Source: Polyangium sp. y55x31
GTDB lineage: Bacteria; Myxococcota_A; Polyangia; Polyangiales; Polyangiaceae
Reading direction: 5' to 3'
Assembly: GCF_029946505.1 (NCBI RefSeq)
Contig: NZ_JARZHG010000005.1
Location: forward strand, 248,001-312,000
DNA length: 64,000 bases
The notes beneath the pieces were generated by a model. It did no database searches. It saw only the letters and a program-made list of their open reading frames with translations, and had not been told where the DNA came from. Positions 1 through 7,600 of the stretch are shown piece by piece. Positions within the stretch are counted from its first letter, which is position 1; the number at the start of each line of letters is the position of its first letter. Position numbers and translations under genes: made by a program.

Positions 1-349
1 GGCGCTTTCGCGGGCCTCGGCGGAGGGCGGCTTCGACATCGTGCTCTGTGATCCGCCGAAGCTCTCGCCCACGCGCGGCGCGAAAGAAGGCGCGCTCGGC
101 GTGTACAAGGCGCTCGCCTCCGCGGGCTGTCGGGCCACGAAGGCGGGCGGGATCCTCGTGCTCAGCTCGTGCTCGAGCGCGGTCTCGATTGACGACCTCA
201 CGCGCGCGCTCGCCCTCGGGGCGCGCGAGGCGCGCATGCACGCGGTCATCTTCGATCGGCACTTCCAGGGCGCGGATCACCCGGTGAGCGCGGCGTTCCC
301 GGAGGGGCTCTATCTGAAGAGCGTGATCGCGCGGCTCGAGGCGTTGTGA
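1..349 (+). CDS. RlmI-like class I SAM-dependent rRNA methyltransferase, C-terminal fragment
   Basis: The window opens inside this gene and only about the last 115 residues are visible. The strand ending in DPPK (coded around 50-61) is the catalytic/substrate motif of Rossmann methyltransferases. It is followed by a GGILVLSSCSS strand and a FPEGLYLKS end. This arrangement is typical of the RlmI/RlmK class, which methylate 23S rRNA. The usual N-terminal PUA domain would lie upstream of the window, so RlmI itself is an inference. The stop codon overlaps the next start (GTGA), so the two genes are probably co-transcribed. Confidence 0.75.
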   Translation, partial: ALSRASAEGGFDIVLCDPPKLSPTRGAKEGALGVYKALASAGCRATKAGGILVLSSCSSAVSIDDLTRALALGAREARMHAVIFDRHFQGADHPVSAAFPEGLYLKSVIARLEAL

Positions 350-1185
350 CGTCCGCGTCGTCCCCGGCCGCGCCGCTCGCGCTCGCCTCCATGAAAGCCG
401 ACGAGGCGCGCGGGCTCGCGGGGCTCGTCTTCGATCTCGACGACACGCTTCTCGATCACGGCGAGCTCACGGAGGTCGCGTATACGTCGCTCTTCCGGCT
501 GCGGGAGGCGGGGCTGCGGCTCGTCGCGTGCACGGGGCGGCCCGGGGGATGGGCCGAGGTGCTCGTGCGGCAGTGGCCGCTGGATGCAGCGATCGCCGAG
601 AACGGCGCGGTGGCCTTCGTGAAGGAGCGACGCCCGGCAGGCGCGCCTCGCGTGCGCTTCGTGTTCCCGGAGGATCGCGCGGCGGCGGGATCGAGGTGCG
701 CAGAGCTCCGGGCCCTCGCGGAGGAGCTTTGCCGTCGATTTCCGACCGTGGCGCTCGCCGACGACAACCACGCTCGCTTCACGGACGTGACCCTCGACAT
801 CGGCGAGCACTGCCGCGCGTCCGTCGAGGACGTCGCGGCCATGCGCGCGGAGGCAACGAGGCGCGGCGTTCACACGCTCGCGTCGAGCGTGCACCTGCAC
901 CTCTCCTTTGATCCGGCCGACAAGGCCACGGGCACGCTCCGCCTCCTCGAAGCGGCGTTCGGGGAGGAGCCTACCCGTGCGCGACGGACCCACGCGTTCG
1001 TGGGCGACAGCGGCAACGACGCGGCGGCCTTCGCGGCGTTCACGACCACGATCGGCGTGGCGAACGTGCGCGCCTACTTGCCTACGTTGCCCGTTCCGCC
1101 GAAGTATGTGACCCAGGCTGCCATGGGACGGGGGTTCGCGGAGCTCGCGACAACCCTCGTGGATCTCCGCGTTCATCCCGGTTGA
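346..1185 (+). CDS. HAD-superfamily phosphatase (Cof/type IIB-like)
   Basis: A predicted cytosolic phosphohydrolase of 279 residues. HAD motif I is FDLDDTLLD at residues 29-37, with Asp30 as likely nucleophile and Asp32 as acid/base. Motif II is the Thr in ACTGRP. The terminal motif is GDSGNDAAAF, the GDxxND signature of motif IV. The cap sits between motifs II and III, as in type II HADs such as sugar-phosphate or mannosyl-3-phosphoglycerate phosphatases. I cannot name the substrate. The start is GTG, overlapping the stop of the methyltransferase by 4 nt; an in-frame ATG at 391 would shorten it by 15 residues and keep all motifs. Confidence 0.8.
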   Translation: MTSASSPAAPLALASMKADEARGLAGLVFDLDDTLLDHGELTEVAYTSLFRLREAGLRLVACTGRPGGWAEVLVRQWPLDAAIAENGAVAFVKERRPAGAPRVRFVFPEDRAAAGSRCAELRALAEELCRRFPTVALADDNHARFTDVTLDIGEHCRASVEDVAAMRAEATRRGVHTLASSVHLHLSFDPADKATGTLRLLEAAFGEEPTRARRTHAFVGDSGNDAAAFAAFTTTIGVANVRAYLPTLPVPPKYVTQAAMGRGFAELATTLVDLRVHPG

Positions 1186-1444
1186 AGGCGGGACGTTGAC
1201 GCATCAATGTGAAGTTTGTCACGCGATCCGGGGGATGGAACGTGGGATGGACCAGCAACGGAGCACAGGGACGAGGAGGCGGAACGAAGAGGCCCCCACT
1301 CTCTCCGAGATTCGCTATCTTGGCACCATCCGAAGTGGCTCTTTGCCCTGGGAGACGGGTATCGTAGCGGCTCTGCCTCGAGGCGGGGCTTTGGGCCGAA
1401 CCCCGAGGCGAGTCCATCTGGATCCGAGCATGTCCACCGGCTGA

Positions 1445-3340
1445 ATGGCTTCTCGAACCCCCGCCCCCGGCGCGATCGTCGACAACAAGTACCGCCTTGC
1501 AGAGCGCATCGGCGGTGGCGGGATGGGCCACGTCTTTCGTGCGGAGAACGTGCTCGCCGGCCGGGCCGTCGCGATCAAATTCCTCCACCCCGAGCTCTCG
1601 GAGAACACCGAGCTCGCGCAGCGCTTCTTCCAGGAGGCCCAGGCGGTCAACCGCATCCGCCACCCGAACATCGTCGACGTGATCGACGCGGGCGTGGGCG
1701 AGATGGGCCCCTACATCGTGATGGAGCACCTCGAAGGCGAGGGCGTGGGCTCCGCGCTGCAGCGCCTCGGGCGCTTCGACGTCGACGCCTCCGTCGCGAC
1801 GTGCATCCCCGTCCTCGAAGCTCTCGACGCGGCACACCGCGTGGGGATCATCCATCGCGATCTGAAGCCCGAAAACGTCTTCGTCGCGTTCGACGTGTCG
1901 CGAGGTCAAGCGGTCGTAAGGCTTCTGGATTTCGGCATCGCGAAAGTGCTCGATTCGAGCGGGCCCTCGCCACGCACGCGCACCGGCGTGGTCTTCGGGA
2001 CGCCCGACTATCTCTCGCCCGAGCAGGCCACGGGGGATGCGCCGATCGACGGGCGAAGTGATCTCTTCGCCGTCGGCGTGTTGCTCTACGAGCTGCTCAC
2101 GGGCACGCGGCCGTTCCGCGCGCCGACGGCCGTGGCGACGGCGTTCCGCGTGGTGCACGCCGAGGCGCCCACGCTCGCCGCGGCGGGCGTGCACGTCGAT
2201 CCGCGGCTCGAAGCCGTGGTCGCGAAGCTCCTGCAGAAGGATCCGATGAAGCGTTACGCCACGGCGGGGGAAGTGGCGCGCGAGCTCGAGCGGTTCTCGT
2301 CGGATCCGATGAAGCGATCGATGGCGCTCGGCCGGATCATCAACCTGCCCCGGCGCGTCGCGCAGGCGAGCGTGGCGCAATCGCAAGGCGCGCCGCCGCC
2401 GCCGCCGGCCACGATTTTGCCCGAGCCCGATCGCATCTCGACGCCGCTCCGCGAGCCGCCGCCCGCGCCCGCGCCGATCCGGCCGAGCGTGCGGACGAGC
2501 TTCAGCGATCCGGGCGCGCCGTCGATCCCGTACGCGCCGACGCGTGTCGTGCCGAGCATGGGGAGCCCGAACCGCACGAGTGATCCCGGGCCTCCGCCGC
2601 GCGGCGACTACATCGCTTCCTCGCGCAATGTCGAGCCGCTCGTGCCTCCGGCGATGCCCAAGCCGCTCGGCGTGGCGCGAAACACGGCGTCGTCGGCGAG
2701 CTCTTCGAGCGCGTCGGTGAACTCTTCCAGCGCGGGTCCGCCGTCGCGGTACGTCCAGCCGCGCGCGGCGTCGCGGTTCCCCGGGATGTACCAGGTGCGC
2801 GGAGCTGTGCTGCGCGCCGTGGACAAGGCCCTCACCGAGGACGCGGGGCCGCGCGTGCGCGAGCAGGTCGTGGCGCAGCTCCCGCAGCGCTACGCCGAGG
2901 ACTTTCTGAACGACTCGATCAACGCGCTCGTCGCGTACGATCTCGAAGCGCTCGACGCGTACATGGAGATCGCGACCGCGATCTCGCTGCACGAGCCTTC
3001 ACGGTGGCGCGCGCTCGGCCGCCTCGCGATCGGGGGCGAGCTCCACAACACGGTGCGCAGCGTGCTCCGGCCCGCGCCGGATCTGCAGATCGCGATCCGA
3101 CGCGGGATCTCGATCTGGTCGCGGCTCTTCAGCTTCGGCGCGTGGAAGGTGGGCGCGAGCCAGAGCGGGAAGGTGGTCCTGCAGATCGCGGAGTTCGAGC
3201 CGGCGTCGCTCGCGCTGCGCCTGTGGGTCGTGGGGATGGTCGAGGAGACGGCGCGCCGCGCGGCGAGCTTCGACGTGCGCGTGGCGATCACCGCGGGCGA
3301 GGTCGGGTTCACGCCCGAGCTCACCTGCGAGATTGCTTGA
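1445..3340 (+). CDS. Ser/Thr protein kinase with C-terminal DUF2378-like domain
   Basis: A 631-residue kinase in three parts. Residues 15-285 form a complete Hanks-type kinase: the GGGGMG loop, ATP-binding Lys45 in VAIK, HRDLKPEN at 137-144, DFGIAK, and GTPDYLSPEQ in the activation segment. Residues 300-430 are a Pro/Ser-rich disordered linker. The last ~190 residues form a globular domain resembling DUF2378/TIGR02265, a family I recall as restricted to myxobacteria; its function is unknown. No transmembrane helix is seen, so the kinase is probably cytosolic. It stands alone after a 259-bp gap and ends at a strong hairpin. The kinase call is firm; the DUF2378 call is from memory of the family. 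Confidence 0.9.
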   Translation: MASRTPAPGAIVDNKYRLAERIGGGGMGHVFRAENVLAGRAVAIKFLHPELSENTELAQRFFQEAQAVNRIRHPNIVDVIDAGVGEMGPYIVMEHLEGEGVGSALQRLGRFDVDASVATCIPVLEALDAAHRVGIIHRDLKPENVFVAFDVSRGQAVVRLLDFGIAKVLDSSGPSPRTRTGVVFGTPDYLSPEQATGDAPIDGRSDLFAVGVLLYELLTGTRPFRAPTAVATAFRVVHAEAPTLAAAGVHVDPRLEAVVAKLLQKDPMKRYATAGEVARELERFSSDPMKRSMALGRIINLPRRVAQASVAQSQGAPPPPPATILPEPDRISTPLREPPPAPAPIRPSVRTSFSDPGAPSIPYAPTRVVPSMGSPNRTSDPGPPPRGDYIASSRNVEPLVPPAMPKPLGVARNTASSASSSSASVNSSSAGPPSRYVQPRAASRFPGMYQVRGAVLRAVDKALTEDAGPRVREQVVAQLPQRYAEDFLNDSINALVAYDLEALDAYMEIATAISLHEPSRWRALGRLAIGGELHNTVRSVLRPAPDLQIAIRRGISIWSRLFSFGAWKVGASQSGKVVLQIAEFEPASLALRLWVVGMVEETARRAASFDVRVAITAGEVGFTPELTCEIA

Positions 3341-3364
3341 TCGCCTGATCGCCTGATCGCCTGA
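3339..3364. repeat. 8-bp tandem repeat TGATCGCC
   Basis: Three full copies and one partial copy of TGATCGCC start at the stop codon of the kinase gene. The repeat carries successive TGA triplets. It immediately precedes the hairpin at 3368-3404. Confidence 0.8.
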
Positions 3365-3367
3365 CGA

Positions 3368-3404
3368 TGGGGGGCCGCGCGGCTTCGCCGCGCTTTGCCC
3401 CCCA
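3368..3404. terminator. Two-tier hairpin between convergent genes, likely bidirectional terminator
   Basis: Outer arms TGGGGGGC / GCCCCCCA enclose inner arms GCGCGGC / GCCGCGC with a TTC loop. They are separated only by a C on one side and TTT on the other. The structure lies between the kinase gene (ends 3340) and the minus-strand Zn-ribbon gene (ends 3446). There is no strong T tract, so intrinsic termination is inferred from the stem strength and position. Confidence 0.6.
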
Positions 3405-3445
3405 AACCCCCCGGTGCCTTGTGGGAGGGTGCTTGGTGGGAACCT

Positions 3446-3994
3446 TCAGGACGGCTTTTCGGCCTGGAAGCAAGCTCGGCAGTAGACCTTCTGGCCTTCG
3501 GCCGGCTTGAACGGGACGGTGGCCGCGACGCCACACGCCGCGCACGTGATCGGGAAACCGCGGCCGCGCGGGCCACGCGGACCGGACGAGGCGCGCGGGC
3601 CTTGCGCGCGATCGTCGCCGCCGTCGCGCGGGCCCGGGCCTCGCTGGGAGAAGCCGCCGCCGCGGTGCCCCGGCGCGGCGGGGCGGCCGTACGACGGGTA
3701 CATGGCGAAGTGCGGATCGGGCATGGGGCTCCGGTATTCGTTCACGTCGCCCGTGTAGCGGCCGGGGCGCGCGGCGGGCTCGTGCCTTCGACCTTCGCGT
3801 CCGCGCGGAGCGCCGCGGCCTGGATTTTCGCGTTGGCCCGCGCTCTTCGAGCGCTTCTCGCGCCAGCAGGGCTTGCACAGGGTCGGCGGGGACGAAAGCC
3901 CTCGCTCGGCGCGCGCGGCCGCGTCGGTGGCGGAAAAAAGGAACGACGAGCCGCAGCTCGCGCAGTTGATCTGCTCGTCTCGGTGCTGCTCCAT
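3446..3994 (-). CDS. Two-zinc-ribbon protein with RGG-rich linker
   Basis: A 182-residue protein with a zinc ribbon at each end. Near the N terminus the pattern is CASCG, a long loop, then CKPC. Near the C terminus it is CAACG, VPFKP, then CRAC, the common CxxC-VPF-CxxCF type. The roughly 100-residue linker is rich in Arg, Gly and Pro with several RG/RGG steps, which suggests RNA or DNA binding. I chose the ATG at 3994 (reading MEQHRDEQ) because the ribbon begins nine residues later and the longer upstream extension is arginine-rich noise. No enzyme motif is present. The role is unknown; nucleic-acid binding or regulation is an inference. Confidence 0.75.
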   Translation of the reverse strand: MEQHRDEQINCASCGSSFLFSATDAAARAERGLSSPPTLCKPCWREKRSKSAGQRENPGRGAPRGREGRRHEPAARPGRYTGDVNEYRSPMPDPHFAMYPSYGRPAAPGHRGGGFSQRGPGPRDGGDDRAQGPRASSGPRGPRGRGFPITCAACGVAATVPFKPAEGQKVYCRACFQAEKPS

Positions 3995-4361
3995 GGACAC
4001 TCCGGAAACTCTTCGCAAAGGGCGCGGGCGCGAAGGTCTGCGCGCCCGCATGGCGCGTTCGGCACGCCCCTGATTTCACGGCAAAAACGCCCGCCCTTTG
4101 CAGGACGAGCGCTCGGAGATCGTGGAGATCAAGGTGACATGGAGCCCCTCGGGGTCAAGGCGCTCGTGCCTCGCCTCCACGCGCCGTCCGCGGTCCGCCT
4201 CGGCTGTGCGTGACGCGCGAAGACGCGAGGGGATATCACCGCGTTTTGGCCAGTGCTACAAGGGGAGCCACGACGCCATCCGCCTTCGCAACGCACCACG
4301 CACGCGACGCTCGTTCGCGCGTGTCTTGCGGGCCGCGAAGAGCGCACCTCGAGCGAGAGTG
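3995..4361. other. Intergenic region between divergent genes
   Basis: This 367-bp stretch separates the Zn-ribbon gene (leftward) from the KOW-domain gene (rightward). I see no convincing small gene. A possible -10 element, TGCTACAAG around 4253-4261, could serve the rightward gene with a leader of roughly 90 nt. An open frame from 4098 runs in frame into the KOW gene, but its residues look like read-through of non-coding GC-rich DNA. Confidence 0.4.
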
Positions 4362-5789
4362 ATGACCCACGCCCCCTTGCACCTGACGGACAGCGATTTC
4401 GACGCCTACGCGCCGGAGAAGGCGACGTCGAACGCCTACTCGCGCCCGCGCCTCGAAGTGAAGCAGCGCGCGCTCGCCTGGGCGCGCGGCGTGATCACGC
4501 GCCTCGCGGACCTCGGGATCACGGTCGACGTGCACGGCTCGGACGAGCACCCGACGCTGCGCAACAAGAAACGCGTGGAGTGCCAGTGGGTGTTCTTCTG
4601 GCGCGACGCGGCAGCACGCGAGGAGCTCGAACGGCTGCTCGACGCGGGACGATCGATCTCGGCCGCGATCGATGATCCGAGCCCGTACGGTCGGCACGCG
4701 TTCCTCGCGCTCCGGATCGACTCGCACAGCGTCGAAGTCTGCTTCGCCGTGCACCCCGAGGCGAAGGTCGACATCGACAACCTGCGCGCGCGGCTCGCGG
4801 CGAAGGATGTCGCGGACGGTGCCGCACCGACGGCGCTCGCCGCCGAGCTCACGGCTGCGCTGCGCGCGCTGCCCGAGCAGTTCGCGGTGGGCGTCGGCGC
4901 CGATCGTGTGGCCGCGAGCGCGGCGACGCCCGAGGCGATCGAGGCGATGCTGGAGCGCGCGGCCGAGGGGCAAGTGCCGCTCTGGATCGGCTGGGCCGTG
5001 GCGCGCGAGGTCGCGCTGGAGCACGCGGAGATCCTCGACGAGCAGCTCGAAGACGCGCTGCTCGCGCTCGCGCCGATCTACACGCTCGTCGCGTGGTCGC
5101 GGCAGAACGATCACATCGCGCTCGATCGACGCCTCGAAGGCATCGAGCGCGAGCGCGCCCGGACGCACGCGGAGGTCTCGGCGCAGACCGAGAAGTGGCA
5201 AGCCGAGCAAGCGGCCGCGCGCGAGCGATCGCTCGCCGAGGCGAAGGCGCGCGGCGAGGCCGAGGGGCCGCGTGCGTCTTCGCTTCCGTTCGGGCATGGC
5301 GCGCGTCCGGGGCACGGCGCGCCGCGCAGGCCTTCGCTCGACACGTTGTTCAAGCCGGGCAGCAAGGCCGAGGGCGATCGCGATCGTGATCGCCGTGGCG
5401 GAAGGCCGCAAGAAGCGAAGGCGTCACAAGCACCGGCCGCGCCGCGCGAGCGCGAACGCGAACGCGAGCACACGCCTGCGCCGTCTCGTGTCACGCCTGC
5501 GCCCACGGCTCCGACACCTGCGCCTGCGGCTGCGAGCAGCACGAGCGCCGCGCCGCCGGCCACGATGGAGAAGGGCGCGCGCGTGCGTGTCTTGAGCGGC
5601 CCGTTCGTGGACAAGATCGGCGTCGTCGGCGAGCTCGACGGCCGCGGCGGCGCGCGCGTGCTGCTCGGCCTCCTCTCCACGCGCATCGAGGTGACGGATC
5701 TCGCGCTCGTGCCCGAGGGGCGCGAGCGGCCCGCGATCCAGAGCTCTCACCGGCGGCCCACGACCCCGATGCCCCGTAAAGCGCGCTGA
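4362..5789 (+). CDS. KOW-domain protein of unknown function
   Basis: A 475-residue protein. Residues 1-270 are a globular region that I do not recognise; it contains a PYGRHAFLALRIDSHSVEVCF strand pair and long helices. Residues 270-395 are charged, then Ala/Pro-rich and disordered. The C-terminal ~60 residues form a KOW module (GARVRVLSGPFVDKIGVVGEL, then a hydrophobic strand with TRIEV), like the KOW domain of NusG or ribosomal protein L24. This suggests contact with RNA, the ribosome or RNA polymerase. The ATG at 4362 begins the first plausible coding residues. The stop overlaps the next start by one base (TGATG), so it is probably translationally coupled to the ABC genes. Confidence 0.7.
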   Translation: MTHAPLHLTDSDFDAYAPEKATSNAYSRPRLEVKQRALAWARGVITRLADLGITVDVHGSDEHPTLRNKKRVECQWVFFWRDAAAREELERLLDAGRSISAAIDDPSPYGRHAFLALRIDSHSVEVCFAVHPEAKVDIDNLRARLAAKDVADGAAPTALAAELTAALRALPEQFAVGVGADRVAASAATPEAIEAMLERAAEGQVPLWIGWAVAREVALEHAEILDEQLEDALLALAPIYTLVAWSRQNDHIALDRRLEGIERERARTHAEVSAQTEKWQAEQAAARERSLAEAKARGEAEGPRASSLPFGHGARPGHGAPRRPSLDTLFKPGSKAEGDRDRDRRGGRPQEAKASQAPAAPREREREREHTPAPSRVTPAPTAPTPAPAAASSTSAAPPATMEKGARVRVLSGPFVDKIGVVGELDGRGGARVLLGLLSTRIEVTDLALVPEGRERPAIQSSHRRPTTPMPRKAR

Positions 5790-7600
5790 TGCGAAAGGTC
5801 GATCCGGCCGAGTTCCCCACCGGTCTCGGCGCTCAGTTCCGGCGCAACATTTGGCTCTACCTGAGCGGCGCGTTGCTCCTCGCGGCGCAGCAGATCCTCA
5901 TGGTGAAGCGCGACTTCCTCGTGAGGGAAGCCGTCGACGCGGCCGAGCAGCTCCGCGCGAGCGACGCCGCGCAGGATGCGCTGCTCATGCTGGGCGTGGT
6001 CGTCACGGCCGCGGTCGTGCGTGTCCTCTCGCGCTGGACGATGTTCACGGGCGGCAGGAACGTCGAGTACGAGCTGCGCGCGGTCCTGCTCGCGCGCCTG
6101 CACAAGCTCGGCCCCTCGTTCTTCCGGCGCATGCCCACGGGCGAGATCATGAGCCGCTCGACGAGCGACCTTCAGCAGGTCCGCCTCCTCCTCGGCTTCG
6201 GCATCCTCAACGTGGTGAACTCGCTGCTCGCGTTCGCGAGCGCGCTCTACGTCATGGTGCGCGTGAGCGGAAAGCTGACGCTCGCGGCGCTCGCGACGTT
6301 CCCCGTGCTCATGCTGGTCACGCGCACCTTCTCCGGGAAGATGTTCTCGCGCATGCGCGAGAACCAGGAGGCGCTCGGCAAGATGAGCGATCGCGTCCTC
6401 GCGAGCCTCGCCGGCGTCCGCGTCGTGCGCAGCTTCGCGCTCGAGGAGGCGGAGCTCGCCACGTTCGAGCGGGCGAACCAGGACTACGTCGAGAAGAACC
6501 TCATGCTCGCGCGCATCCGCGGCTCGATGCAGCCGATCATGGGGTCGATCCTCGCGGCGGGGACGATCATCGTCTTCTGGTACGGCGGTGCGCTCGTGCT
6601 TCACGGGGACATCTCGAAGGGCGCGTTCATCTCGTTCTGGGCCGCGCTCGGCCGTCTCATCTGGCCGATGCTCGCGCTCGGCTTCGTCACCGCGATCGTG
6701 GCCCGCGGCCGCGCGAGCTACGTGCGGCTGAAGGCGATCTTCGACGCGGTGCCCGAGGTCGTGAGCGGCGACCTGCCCGCGCCCCAGGCCGTCTCCGGCG
6801 CGCTGCGCGTCGAGGGCCTCGCGTTCTCGCACGGCGAGCGGAAGGTCCTCGAAGACGTGCGGTTCGACATCCCGGCGGGCGGATCCCTCGCGATCGTGGG
6901 GCGCACGGGCTCGGGCAAGAGCACGCTCGCCACGCTCTTGCCGCGCCTCTTGCCCACGCCGAGCGGCACGGTCTTCCTCGACGGCAAGGACATCTGCGAT
7001 CTGCCGCTCGACGTCGTGCGCGAGAGCATCGGCTACGCGCAGCAGGACGCGTTCCTCTTCTCGACGACCGTCGCGCAGAACATCGGCTACTCGCTCGAAG
7101 AGCAAGACTCGCCGGAGGCGATGCAGAAGATCCGCGCGGCGGCGGCCGAGGCGGGCGTGCTCCAGGAGATCGAGTCGTTGCCGGACGGCTTCGACACGGT
7201 CGTCGGCGAGCGCGGCGTGCAGCTCTCGGGCGGCCAGCGGCAGCGCGTCGCCCTCGCACGCGCGCTCCTGCGCGAGCCGAAGATCCTCGTCCTCGACGAC
7301 CCGATGTCCGCGGTCGACGCGAAGACCGAGGCTGCGATCCTCGGCGCGATCGAGCGCCAGGCCGCGCGCCGCACGCTCGTCCTGATCACCCACCGCGTCG
7401 CCGCGGCGAAGCGTTGTGATCGCATCATCGTGCTCGAACGCGGGCGTGTCGTGGAGGAGGGCACGCACGAGGAGCTCGTGGCGGCCGGAGGCCTCTACGC
7501 GTCGTTCGCCGAGGAGCAGGAGATCGAGGAGAAGCTCGCTGCGTTCGGCGCCGAGGACCTGCCCTCCTCGATGCCCTCTCCGGAGGCCGTGCCCGCATGA
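5789..7600 (+). CDS. ABC exporter half-transporter, subunit 1 (degenerate catalytic Walker B)
   Basis: A 603-residue inner-membrane ABC exporter subunit: six-helix transmembrane domain (about residues 20-320), then a nucleotide-binding domain. Walker A is GRTGSGKST and the signature is the canonical LSGGQRQR. The Walker B segment reads LVLDDPMSAVD, with Asp where the catalytic Glu normally stands. The switch His is present in ITHR. With the next gene it fits a heterodimeric exporter of the BmrCD/TmrAB/MdlAB kind, with one degenerate and one active ATP site. The substrate cannot be read from sequence; drugs or lipids are typical for the family. ATGA overlap with the partner gene. Confidence 0.9.
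   Translation: MRKVDPAEFPTGLGAQFRRNIWLYLSGALLLAAQQILMVKRDFLVREAVDAAEQLRASDAAQDALLMLGVVVTAAVVRVLSRWTMFTGGRNVEYELRAVLLARLHKLGPSFFRRMPTGEIMSRSTSDLQQVRLLLGFGILNVVNSLLAFASALYVMVRVSGKLTLAALATFPVLMLVTRTFSGKMFSRMRENQEALGKMSDRVLASLAGVRVVRSFALEEAELATFERANQDYVEKNLMLARIRGSMQPIMGSILAAGTIIVFWYGGALVLHGDISKGAFISFWAALGRLIWPMLALGFVTAIVARGRASYVRLKAIFDAVPEVVSGDLPAPQAVSGALRVEGLAFSHGERKVLEDVRFDIPAGGSLAIVGRTGSGKSTLATLLPRLLPTPSGTVFLDGKDICDLPLDVVRESIGYAQQDAFLFSTTVAQNIGYSLEEQDSPEAMQKIRAAAAEAGVLQEIESLPDGFDTVVGERGVQLSGGQRQRVALARALLREPKILVLDDPMSAVDAKTEAAILGAIERQAARRTLVLITHRVAAAKRCDRIIVLERGRVVEEGTHEELVAAGGLYASFAEEQEIEEKLAAFGAEDLPSSMPSPEAVPA

Noticed and set aside
1196-1444. Possible small gene before the kinase
   Set aside because: No ribosome site, no family, and atypical residues. 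It is more likely the kinase leader region.
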